Shown here in pieces: positions 1 through 10,728 of a stretch of DNA of 64,000 nucleotides. A program made the translations under genes and the position numbers. How positions within the stretch are numbered: the first letter of the stretch is position 1; the number at the start of each line of letters is the position of its first letter. The DNA is taken from the NCBI RefSeq assembly GCF_029227915.1, contig NC_079889.1, positions 3,532,001-3,596,000 on the forward strand, written 5' to 3'. This stretch comes from Hydractinia symbiolongicarpus. Taxonomy: Eukaryota > Cnidaria > Hydrozoa > Anthoathecata > Hydractiniidae. The notes below the pieces were generated by a model. The model did no database searches. It saw nothing but the letters and a program-made list of their open reading frames with translations, and was not told the origin of the DNA.

Positions 1-675
1 TTAAGGTTCCTATGGTAAAAGAAAGCAAAAAGATAAAAATAAAGTACTGCAAATGCTTGTTTATATAAAGGCTTGTTTTGTTATTAAGTGTTGCTAGATA
101 TTAAAGGGACTACTAACCAGTTGAAATGCTCAAATTCCGTGTATCCCGCGGACATATTAAAAATCCGGCAAATGTGTTTTGCACAATAAACAGACCAGCG
201 CACTTTGCTCGCTGGTTCAATATTTTTTTTCGAAAAGTATATTAGAAAGAAATATTTCAGCGAAACTCATTCTGGATGAAAACATGACCAAGGCTGGAGA
301 AGATAAAAATTCTAGATTTATCTGTATGTTCGAGTGTGTAAATGACATACATGCCAGAAAAATAGCCAGTTTGTTCTTTGCGGTCATCAGCTCGACTTTC
401 GTGTAAGTCACTAAAGTCGAAAACCAACAGCCGTTCCGTAGCCCCTTTAATATAGTTCAAACGTTCTTCTGATCAATTTTGCGTTACCGTTATTCATTTA
501 GCAAAAAGCTATTTCCTGACGAAACCTTTATATAAATAAAAACACAAGCAGTCGATGATGAGGATGTATTCGAAGCTACCTTTTTGAATAACCTTCTAAT
601 TCACGCGTAGTCGATGCATATTATTTAATTTTCAAATTGTGTAAGTTGTGTTGTTGCAGAGAACGTATTATCTAC
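1..675. other. Probable intron or distal sequence left of the last recognised astacin exon
   Basis: I found no exon that would finish the second CUB domain and no other coding signal. The short open frames here show no domain and have codon content like the surrounding non-coding DNA. Confidence 0.5.
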
Positions 676-2567
676 CTCTTATTGGATTCAATCCACAATA
701 CCTTCCAAGGTGTGGTGACATGCGATCCCAACCATCTTTCACTTCAACTGAATCGTACTTACAGATGGCATGTCTTTCAAGATCGAATCTGATAAATTTC
801 ATCTGTATGTAGTAACCAACAGGCACTTCTATCTTCCAGATACATGATTTTTCAGGGGGATACGCTCTTGGGAAATTAGGGCTACTAAACTTTCCTTCTG
901 TGCCTGTAATTAACCCTCCACAACCTAAGGAAAACGCAGAATTGATTAAGTGATCAACCTCCAAAAAACGGAAGAATTTCTAATTGACTGCTCGTTAGTC
1001 CACAAAAAAAATTCGGGGGTTAGCTCTTTATACATGTTCCGGTCCTCTAACTAGCGCTTACCCCACATATTCAAGGTAGCTCCATTTCGAGCAGAAGTAG
1101 CGATTCGGCTGCCATTTTGAACATACAGACAACGGTAATAATAAATATAAAGATACTAGTCTTTAATTCGTAGAAAATCCACAGGAATTCGACCGTCGCA
1201 GCAAACTCGATAAAATTATATGGCCTTGACGACAGACAGATAGTGGGTATTATTCTAGAGATTGTATTTTATATAGGCAAGATTTCGTAAATGTCGTGAC
1301 TTACTTAAAGCAAAAAAATAGTAAACTCAGATTTAGTGATGCAATGCCTGGCTTAATGGATTTTCTCAGTTAACGTTTGCGTTCCTATATAGTGTATCAA
1401 ATCCATTATCTGATAATCTTTACAAATGCTCGTGCTATGTATCACACAGTACTATTGCACAAGCAGTAATTAAGTGCGTCACACGAGTGCAAAGAAGAAC
1501 ATATTATTCATTTACCATTCATTAAATTTTCATTTTTTTTGCGCATGGAATTTTTTCGCACGCAGCTTTACCACCCTTATAATTTTCGTGCACATTTTAT
1601 GAGTAAAATATTAATATATTATAAAAAAGATTTATGTGCACCTTAATAATGTATTTATTGTACATCTTTTAAAATTAGGAGTGTATAAGATTTTGAATTG
1701 TGGTGTTAAAAAGGCGGATCTTTTTGCAGGATCGTTGGTGCTAAAACACTTCATCAAACGTTACTGTACTGCACACTAACAAACTCTGAAAATATTAATA
1801 GCTAACATTGTGATTATTGATAGTCCAACTCTTCTGATTATTGCAGCCTTCTACAACTAGAAAAATTCTACGCACATCAAATTTTCACGAAGCCAAATGC
1901 ACGAAAAATAATTATTTTCGTGCAGACAACTATTCGCGCAGCGACTCTGCGCGAAAATTCGATGTGCGCACGAATTTCATTAACTAATAACCAACCTTCT
2001 GGTTTTGACTCCTGCACTTTCCACGACGCTCTAAATCCTGCTCCCTCGTCTTCGCGATCTGTTATCATGTTTACCCACAGTGTGTTTCCCAGCGAAATAA
2101 TCGGTAATGGCAACTCATTTCCACAAAAGCGTCCCAGTTCTTTGCCATTGTAAGCTCCTTCACGTACAAGAAAGTAGTCAAATTTGCATGGTCCAGCGAA
2201 AAATTCTGAAAAAGAAATGCCAAACGTAGCTCAAATGAATTTATTGTGTGCGTGGGTTTTTGTAATGACGATTATCTGTTTGAAAATTGCAAGTTCAGTT
2301 GACATTTTGTCGAAATGTGTTAGCTACTTTAGGTCCAAAGAAAACATGTTGTTGATACTATATAAAAAAATAATATCTAATATATCTATCTAATTAATAT
2401 CTAATATTTCTCACTTTCCATGTCGAAACTTTCAAACGTCAATTGCACTTTTTTGTTCTTGCTACCAACGATAAGCCAAGTACAATTAATGTCTTTAGGA
2501 TAGTTGGAAGGATAATTAGGAGAGTGAAATTCACCCTTTGTGCCTGCCAAGATACCACCACAGGTTG
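676..2567 (-). CDS. Astacin gene exons 10-12: CUB domains (second one incomplete at left edge)
   Basis: Exon 10 (2567-2415) begins [20 protein letters not shown], a classical CUB opening with the first cysteine and the SPNYP strand, then NCTWLI. Exon 11 (2205-1996) completes that CUB with [20 protein letters not shown] and a terminal GFRASWKV strand. Exon 12 (924-676) starts a second CUB with [18 protein letters not shown], then [11 protein letters not shown] and GRYCG. The acidic D-x-Y signature of calcium-binding CUBs (FDYF, YDSV) is present in both. The donor of exon 11 (G|GTTGG) is weaker than the others. The last part of the second CUB is not found in bases 1-675, so at least one more exon lies outside the window. 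Confidence 0.9.
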
Positions 2568-5500
2568 CTAAAAAATTTAAGGTAAGGTAGTACAGTAAAT
2601 AATAATTCGATGTATATGCAACCTCGTCCCCACGGCTTGTTAAGATTTGGGAGAGGTTGATGTATGGACTTTTATAAAAATGTATTTATAAAAACGTCGA
2701 AGCTAAGATTTTTCAAAAATTTAGAATATAACGTACTTAGCCAGAATTCCCTCGTAGATTATAAGGTCAACATAATTACTAAGAAACGACTATTTCCGAG
2801 CAGTTTTTCGTACTTTGCACTGTGTGTATATTTTTACAACAACACATTGTAAATATTATCGGTTTGTTCCAATTGCTAAAAGTTTGTGTTATTATTAATT
2901 TAATTTAATTATGTACTTACGACAAGCTTGAGAGTTACAAGCTTGATCTTCAAAAACACTTCCCATGCAAGGCCTACCACCATTTTTAGGCGCAGGGGAG
3001 TTACATTGTCTTAGTCTTCTCTGTCTTCCTCCTCCGCATTCTTTAGTACAAGTGGTCCAATTTGACCAGCCGCCCCAGCTACCATGAGTGACATTTTTTG
3101 ATATATTTGACGCCATATCTGCGCCTTCTGCGCATAAGAAATTGTTGTCCCATCCATCTCGACCTTGTTTTGCGTACCATTGAATGCATGCTAAATTGTC
3201 CTTTTTCCCATCAAAAGACCAGCTGTAAAATACGAAAATAGATACTATTTAGAAGGAGAAATATGCTATTGTCATGAAGAAATATTTCGTGCAGTGTCAA
3301 CCTTCGCAACACGGAGAACACTATAACTAGCAATGTACCTAAGATTTACTTTAACAAAATTTTTAAAAAAAGCATATTACACTTACGTGAAATTGTACGG
3401 AGCGGTAGTTGGAATGCAGAGGAAGTTATCGTACCATCGGTTTTTTTGGCTTTCGTTCGGCTCAAATATTTGCGTACACTTGTGTCCAGCTATTGGACCG
3501 TCATCTGACCAACGCATTTGAATTTTACGTTTACCTGGAAAACGAAATATAGAAAAAATGTTACGTCAATGCCATTTAAGTTCTGTATCAATATAGAAGT
3601 CATCACTTGCTTACATAATAAAACAACCAAAGGTTTTTTGGTTGTTTTATTGTGTAAACATGTCAACACAGATTTGCTCTGAACGCTACTCTTAAAAATA
3701 ATAAGAATAATAGTTACCACGATTACAAAACGAATAGCTATTCCATTCCTGATAGTCAGCTCTTTCATACACTAGAACGCATTCAGCTTCCTTGTCACGA
3801 TCTGTTCTTAAATGTTCGAAGCTAAAATGAGCAGGAAAATTTGGCCACTCTAAAAAAAATAAAGTTTGCAGCTGGACTATTGATTTGGAAAATGAAGGCA
3901 GTTAGTTTTGCAATTACAAAATCTCGCAATTTTTAATGACATTTGCGATGGGAGTTAGGTTGATTATATAAATTCGCGATATTCCATATGCAGAAATTAT
4001 ACTTTGTATAAATGTACCAATGAATGAAATGTGTACATAATTCTTTTTGATAAATGGCCGGGGAATTTGCTCAAGTTATAGAAATGTCAAGACACAGAAG
4101 AGATATAGGGGATGGAGAAACCAATATGTGAACAAAAGAGTGCACTCTTATTGGGAAACTTAAATCCTTGCGAAAAAGGGAAATTTTTACTTTCAAGATA
4201 ATGAGCTTTTGCTTGATATTATTTAGCACGCTCCGTGGAAGGTCTAAACCCACCTGGGCATTTCTGTAGATTACAAATTCTTTTTTGCAGTCTATCTCCT
4301 ATACACTGTGGCACACCATTTGCAACTTTTCGACAAACTCTTGTGCGCTCCTGCCTTCCACCTGCACACGATTTGTCACAGTTTGACCAGAATGACCATC
4401 GCGTCCATGTAACATTATTGTCTAAAAAAATGTTAAATTTTATAGTATGACTTGCTTTGACTTGTTTTCAGTTACACGAAATTTGTTCTTAAGAAAGTGG
4501 GTTGCACTAACAGAATTTGGAGAGTATATCTGTGGATTATATATCTACTCTTTCTGGCACCACGAGCATAAGGTTAAGATAGAATACATTATTTTCAGAA
4601 GACTTCGAAGAAAGAATTTTTTTATAAAACTAGATAAGATTAGGCAAGAACTTACCAGGTCCTGAACATTTGTATAATTTATTGGTTTGCTTAATATCTA
4701 AATCACTCAGTTGATGATTCCCTAAAGATCCAACTTCTTTATTTTTTGGTAAAATTGTGGGCTGTCCATTCTTTGAAAATGCTTTTATTCCATAATGCAT
4801 TATAGAATAATAGTCATATGGGACTCCTCGTGAGTTGATCCGGTATTTGCTAAACTTGGCAAAGGCCTCCTTGTATTCTAAAGAAAATGCAAAAAATTAT
4901 TGTACACATTTTTCTACACAAATGCTCTCTTCTATTGGACCACATTTTCTCCAGCGCAAAAATGCACATGGGTTTTTTAGTTGCGCGTAATTACCATTCT
5001 AATTTTTACCAAATAATTTTTTAGTGTCCTCAAAGGTAGTACCGAATAATCAAACTGTCTTTTCTGTTATATTTTTAATTTGAAAAATAAAATATAGAAT
5101 ATAGGTCTTAGGTTCGATTTGCAAATTCTTTACTCTTATTAACTACATGCCTATGATATATCTTTGCATTTATTTATTAGTAACTACGTTAACAAATTTT
5201 AAGATACTAATTTACTACAGCAAACTATTTTTATCCAATCATTGTGATCGGGTTATAGAGCAAAGACTTGCACCATTACATTGATAAATGACCAATTTGT
5301 TTTTCCACTTTTTTTACATTTTTTAAGAATCTTGCAAAATCGAATTCTCGAGCATTTCCCGTCATCTTGTTATTCCAAAAATCAAAAGCTGTGTTAAACA
5401 ATTTGCTTACTAGATTTAAACAGAGCATTGAGTTTACCTTTAGAAATAAGCGGATGTTAATATAAACTTTGGTAAAATTTAAACAAATCTTAAGATCACT

Positions 5501-8500
5501 TAATCTCATAACTCACCACTAAAAAGAGTGGTTGCCTTTAATTGTTGTTGATTTGCAACATTTTTTGTATCTGTTGGAGGACCTTAATTCATGAACTTTT
5601 CGCTCATATCTTATTATTTTTGTAGAGCCATTGCGCGAAAAAATTGATTGTACGATAATAGCAAATTTTCGCGGTTTTTAGCTGCGCCAAAATTCCATAA
5701 GGGCTAAAAAATATTCCACGATTTTAGACACAAACAAATTCATAAGGTCTTCAGTAATCATAATACTACCGGGTCGGTTGGTGTAAATCCATGATTAGAG
5801 AAGTTTATAAGCGCCAACCAGCCATTTAATAATTCAAACACAAAATTTAAATTTATAAAATCTAAATTATGAAAGCTTTTTTGTTATTCCCGTCAGAGTG
5901 ACGTAAATTAAATAATGGGTGCTAAACCTTCCGCGTAATTTTATTGCGCAAAAAAAAGTGAAGAATTTTTGAATTTGTATAAAGAAAACATGAATTACAT
6001 CATATGTATAACATTTACTAAGTCCTCTTTCTCATTGTTATTTTTAGTCACACGCCAAAAAAATACGAAAGGTATTGAGAAAAGCTAAGCCACTTACGGT
6101 CCCTTATATTATCTGTGTAGATCTCAACAAAATCATCCCTATCTGGACGATTTTGTTCGTGCCAGAATCCAATCACGTGACCAATCTCATGTACAACAAC
6201 ACTTTTGTGTAAACAGCCATCACCCAGTGAAATGATTTGTTTACCACCTCTTCTTCCGACATCTGCGTTGCATCTACAAAAAATATTCACAAAGTGAAAG
6301 CTTTGGAAAAACATTGAATAGCGCGAAGCAAAATTCCTAAGTATGAAACAATAACATGTAATTGATATCGTTAAAAAAAAGGTCACGCATGCGCATGCCT
6401 TGCACGTTTATTTCATTATAGTCGCTAAATTTATCATACTGTACCAAGTCAACAGTTCAAAGATTAGCGGAAACAAAAAGGATAATATTTCAATTCAATC
6501 CAACTGGAATTTTTGTGCAAACACTGTCTTAGAAATAAAAGGAATAAAATTGTTCCCAACTAGAATTTACCCCAAGTTGATAGCAAACTCAACAAAGTCA
6601 ACTTCATTTGTCCTGTCTAAGAATCGAATACACGTGTTGTTCTCCCATTCCCTCATGGCTTCTTTGATGATGGTCTTCGCGTGGGATAATCTGTCTAAAA
6701 AATAGAGTCAAAATAATGGTCAGACATCTATTTTTGCTAATTATATTTATCTATCCCTGTTAAGGATTAAAATATTTAACTTTCAGCCAAAACACTGTTT
6801 AAAAGAATACATTTCAGCTAGACCTGTCTAGACTGTTTTGTTATAGTAAAAAAAAATACTAAATAACGACGTAGTTCATAGGATTTCTATTTTTGGGCAT
6901 TGATAAACAATATAGGACTCTATAATCTGCGGTTGGAGAAGGCTGGTCCTTATGTAAAGAGTCTAAATTTATTTTGTTTTTATGTGCTGAAAATAGCAAC
7001 TTTCTTATCAAAAAGTTTTTCTTTGTATTTAAGTTTAAAGCCTTATTTCTCGAATGAGATGATGCTTAGTTTGTCTATTTAGGTTCAAAAGTTCAGTTAC
7101 TTTCTGCATGCCTATATGTCAAATTGACTTTTTGCTATACAAATAATTATAGTGTAAACAACATAGATAGATTCGATATTGAAATATTGTTTTTAAACAG
7201 CAGAGATGTTTCGGTCAGCCCTGTTGCCGCATATACTCACCAGACTTATCTTTTTATATATTTTTTAAAATGCTCTAAATAAACGCTGTATCGTTTATTT
7301 GGTGCATTTTTCTTTTGTTAGGAAAGAATACTTTGACTATAATTTGTAGTTCAGAAGTCGTCAAACCCACGCAAAAGATAAAAAAAAATAAAAAAATGCG
7401 AGCCATTAAATGGGCCCGAGTTCGGATTTTCGGTTTTCCATAGTCCCAAAGTAAGCTGAGCGTGAATTGTGCTACAACGTTGTAACTAATGAATGAACGT
7501 AGGTAACTACTAACCAATACTTTTGTCAAATGTGAAAGGAATAACACCTCCTGGCCAAAGACGACCAGCAAATTTGATGGCAGCATTGTGAGTTGATTTA
7601 TCACCACCAATCTTTGATTTGTAGCTCAGTATGATATCTGTATCAAATATCTCTTCTAGATAAAAAAATAAATATAACTTTTTTATTATTATTACTATTA
7701 TTTACCCAGGATAGCCTCTTCAGTTTCTATAGGTACTGTTATCAATGCGGGTCCTGCAAAGGGGGGTCCCAGTGTCGTTTAAAGCTCCCATTTGAGCTAC
7801 GGAAGGCGCGCAAGCACAACAACCGCTCAACTAGAAAACCACCTAAGATATCAATCCTATCCTCGTGCTGAACGTTAAGCAGGAAGGATCAATTCACACT
7901 TTTATAGTCTCTGGCAAGACTCGATCGTTGTTTGAACTCAAGACCTTCCGCAATCGAGGCGAACACTACCACAAGGCCACCAGTCGGTATTATCGCTATC
8001 AGAGTAAAGCTAATGCATCAATATACAGCATAGTCAGGCAGCTACTTAGTTAAAAAAAGAAAAAATGAAATAGAAATTAAAATGAGAGAGGCAATTTAAA
8101 ACAGCACTAGACTGTTAAATATCATTTCTCTGATGAAGAAATCAGTAGTCATTATTAAGTTTCCCAACGTAACACAATATAAACTTATTAGCTAAAGAAG
8201 AAATTTTAGCCGATAAAGTTACTCAGATCAATTCGGTTGTTCTCATCCAGCGCCTGTACCTATTGAGAAATTTACATAATTTTAAAACGGCGTTTCGTTA
8301 TTATTAAATGATATGATTAGTTGAACAGAAGTTCCCAGAATTAGCTGCACTTTCTTAGACCACATTTTGGTACTCTTTATTGGAAAAAATTATGCCTATT
8401 TTTTTATTCATAAATATATGCCATTTATATTAACAGAAAAAAACCACTTCAAAAGATTCACGTATTTTTTCATAACCAACTCGATTTGATTCTTGGTTTA

Positions 8501-10728
8501 CTTGAAAAGTTTAAATTAATAGAGTAGTTGCGTTAAGTGTCGATTACAAGAAAGTTAAACAGTTTAAAAGTTCCTAAAATTACCTGAACTCACTCGCTCA
8601 CGAATATTTCATTCGATGTTGAATCTTCTTTAATGCTTATTTTATTCAAAATGGTAGCCGAGTCTCTACTTTATGCTACGGATACACGAAATAGCGGACG
8701 GAAGATAATCTGAGGATGGAAATATCTAGGACGGTCGAAATCGTGGAACTTCCTCAGGGTAACGTCTAGTTCTTACATAATAGATATCCACGCAATAACT
8801 ATTTGGTTCACGAAAACTAAAAGATTGGGCTAAGGGTAAGTACCAGCTAGATATTCGGGGAAGTTTCGGTTGCTGACTTTTGGGTGATTAACTTTATGGA
8901 TATAACCGTATTAGTTTCCGTAAGTATTTATTTCGCGGTTTTTTTGACCAAATTTGCGAAATTTTATACCGTGTAATATTACTCAAAATACCATTAATAT
9001 CCGTAAAACATCAGGGAAATGCGAATAATCCGTGAAATAATATCTGAGAGTAAGAAAGTACGCAATTTCATTCATTCATGAAGCCGTTGTGGTAGTGGAA
9101 AATGACTTCTCTTCCAAAATCTTTCTTCGACCTGCTAAATCTTAGCCATTCGCAACAATTAGCACCAGTTTTTGTTTGAAAATGAATATTCTTAACTTTT
9201 GGGCAATAAAAATCAATCTGATATATCCTTAAATTATTTTAGGACAGACTGAAAGATCTGAGAATGCAAATTGGTGCTATTATTCAAGCAGGCTAATTTA
9301 ACTGGCAGACAGACATGTAGACTTTGTGGGGGAAATTTCCCAAATGAAACCTGAAAAAGACATTTTATTTGAATTTTTTTGTGCTTAGATTCCATTTAGG
9401 TTGCTAACAGAATTTTAAGTTGAGCATATTTTTAGGATATTCCTAACTTTTTGTTTAACTTCACCTTGAATATTCTTATAGAGTATATCCCTTTAAAAAT
9501 AGCGTGTAGCATTACTTTATCTGACAGCGTTTTTAAAACACAGTGTGCAAATCTTAAAGGGCGCACGTGTCAAAATAATTTGTGACAAGGGAAACGATAA
9601 TGACCACCGGTTAGCAACAACTAAAGTCACTAATATAAATCCTAACATCACAAATAGTTGGTTAACAGCGACACAGCTTTGACAGTCTAATGTTAAGGGG
9701 TACCATGTTTGCAAATTTCATTAATATTGGGGACATTCGTGAAATTTAAATGCATATAAAAATTGGTTTGTTTTTAATGCCTACAAAATAATACGCGGGC
9801 AAACTTCTTTTTTTGATTTTTATGAACTAAGACGCGCGAAAACACATAACGAAAATACCCGAAAAAAAAAAATCTGTTTTTCTTTCTTATGTTGTTATTT
9901 TTACATTTTCATTCATAATCGTCCTATATATTCTTTTTAATCGGAAAGAGTTAACTAATTAGATTTGATGCGCTAATTAGTTTAAAGAGCGATGTGATGA
10001 ACAAGTCGCACGAAAACTTTGATTTACGTCACAAAATATACTGAAATTGAGCTTATAAAACAAAGAAGTCGTATTGTGAGGGAAAAAAATATACAAAAAT
10101 ATAAAAATAATGATAATAAGAAGCAACAGTAAACGATGCAATATTAGAATATAGATCGAAACGATCGAATAACAACTGGCGATGAAGCAGATTGAATTGA
10201 AAAACGTGTTAATCTAACAAAAATAGCTAGCCACCAGTCAACAGTCCATCTCTCTAATAATTACACTAAGCCTTATAGATTTTTGTTTTTTTTCTGTCAA
10301 CTATACTATACAAGGCAAGGTGCATGTGAAAATTAATTGAATAGTTATCAGAGAAAGAAATCATGCTAAAAATTGATAAAAAAAACAACGAAAAACAAAA
10401 ACAAAACAAAAAAAGACAAATTTTAAACTTGAGTGAGAATTAATGTATAGTATTCGCTGATATTAAAATGCAAAGAAATGCGGAGACACCACTGCATATT
10501 TGCATGATAACTCATTCCTACTATTGTGTATTTTCTGACAATAACAATCATATTAGCTCTACAAAACATCTTACCGCCATCTTTCTTTAAATAACTGTAT
10601 CTCTCATTTGCTTCTTCTATGTAATCCATCGCAGTTTTCTTTGTCCCGTCCAAGTTAGTGCCAATCGATAATCCATTTTGCCCTTCGAAAGTTGATATAC
10701 AAATTACGACAATTAATACTAACTTCAT
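676..10728 (-). CDS. Secreted astacin-family zinc metalloprotease with TSP1 and CUB modules (3' partial, 12 exons)
   Basis: Hand-built model, exons in transcript order: 10728-10575, 7655-7515, 6694-6571, 6273-6098, 4877-4656, 4421-4254, 3849-3718, 3534-3387, 3222-2921, 2567-2415, 2205-1996, 924-676. All borders are GT-AG and all phases agree, giving about 726 residues before the window ends. Domain order: signal peptide (about 1-17), propeptide, astacin domain (about 75-272), TSP1 (273-328), an unnamed Cys-rich duplicated module (329-455), TSP1 (about 456-522), CUB (523-643) and the first part of another CUB (644-726). Most introns are phase 1, as expected for shuffled extracellular modules. 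The family cleaves matrix proteins and growth-factor precursors outside the cell. The arrangement is not tolloid/BMP1-like, because no EGF repeat is seen and TSP1 modules are present. The 3' end is missing at the left edge. The exact product name is unknown; the family call is very secure. Confidence 0.93.
1150..1250 (+). repeat. Copy of a dispersed repeat with a TAGAAAATCCAC core
   Basis: In the intron between astacin exons 11 and 12. An ACTAGTC box is followed by a GTAGAAAATCCAC core and then by CGTCGCAGC. The same arrangement recurs near 11640-11900, inverted near 39880-40225, and near 54750. Confidence 0.5.
2921..4421 (-). CDS. Astacin gene exons 6-9: TSP1, duplicated Cys module, TSP1
   Basis: Exon 6 (4421-4254) is one thrombospondin type-1 repeat with [17 protein letters not shown] followed by R-x-R-x-C and six cysteines. 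Exons 7 (3849-3718), 8 (3534-3387) and the start of 9 (3222-2921) encode a module I cannot name. It opens with [11 protein letters not shown] and then has two related halves, each of the form WS-x-DG, C-x-Q, W-x(2)-[12 protein letters not shown] to DNFLC in exon 8, and FTWSFDG to DNNFLC across exons 8/9. The rest of exon 9 is a second TSP1 with [20 protein letters not shown]1 repeats bind glycosaminoglycans and matrix partners, so this part probably positions the protease in the extracellular matrix; that role is inference. Exon 6 starts and ends in phase 1, allowing it to be shuffled or skipped without a frameshift. Confidence 0.9.
3613..3656. repeat. Intronic hairpin (17-18 bp arms)
   Basis: Two inverted arms containing AATAAAACAACCAA, at 3613-3630 and 3639-3656, are separated by about 8 bases, inside the intron between astacin exons 7 and 8. 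It would form a stem in the transcript. Confidence 0.75.
4656..10728 (-). CDS. Astacin gene exons 1-5: signal peptide, propeptide and catalytic domain
   Basis: Exon 1 (10728-10575) starts with a hydrophobic leader, [12 protein letters not shown], a clear signal peptide, which fixes the start codon. Exon 2 (7655-7515) carries the propeptide end and the mature N-terminal region with [12 protein letters not shown], typical of astacins. Exon 3 (6694-6571) has the conserved CIRF strand. Exon 4 (6273-6098) has the zinc-binding helix [19 protein letters not shown] (residues about 168-186), matching HExxHxxGxxHExxRxDRD with all three histidines and the catalytic glutamate. Exon 5 (4877-4656) has the Met-turn SIMHYG (about 223-228) with the conserved tyrosine. 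By sequence the enzyme should be active after propeptide removal. Intron 1 is the longest (about 2.9 kb) and holds a SINE-like piece. Homology to hydrozoan astacins is inferred from motifs only. Confidence 0.95.
7867..7990 (-). repeat. tRNA-derived SINE-like fragment in astacin intron 1
   Basis: Read on the minus strand, an A-box-like TGGCCTTGTGGTA (7979-7967) is followed about 40 bases later by a B-box-like GAGTTCAAACAAC (7939-7927), the spacing of an RNA polymerase III internal promoter. The trailing part has a TCCTCGTGCTGAA motif that also occurs near 29625. The stem pairings of a real tRNA are not evident, so a SINE head is more likely than a tRNA gene. Confidence 0.5.

Noticed and set aside
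676-10728. Tolloid/BMP1 assignment for the astacin
   Set aside because: No EGF repeats are seen and TSP1 modules lie between protease and CUB domains, unlike tolloid.
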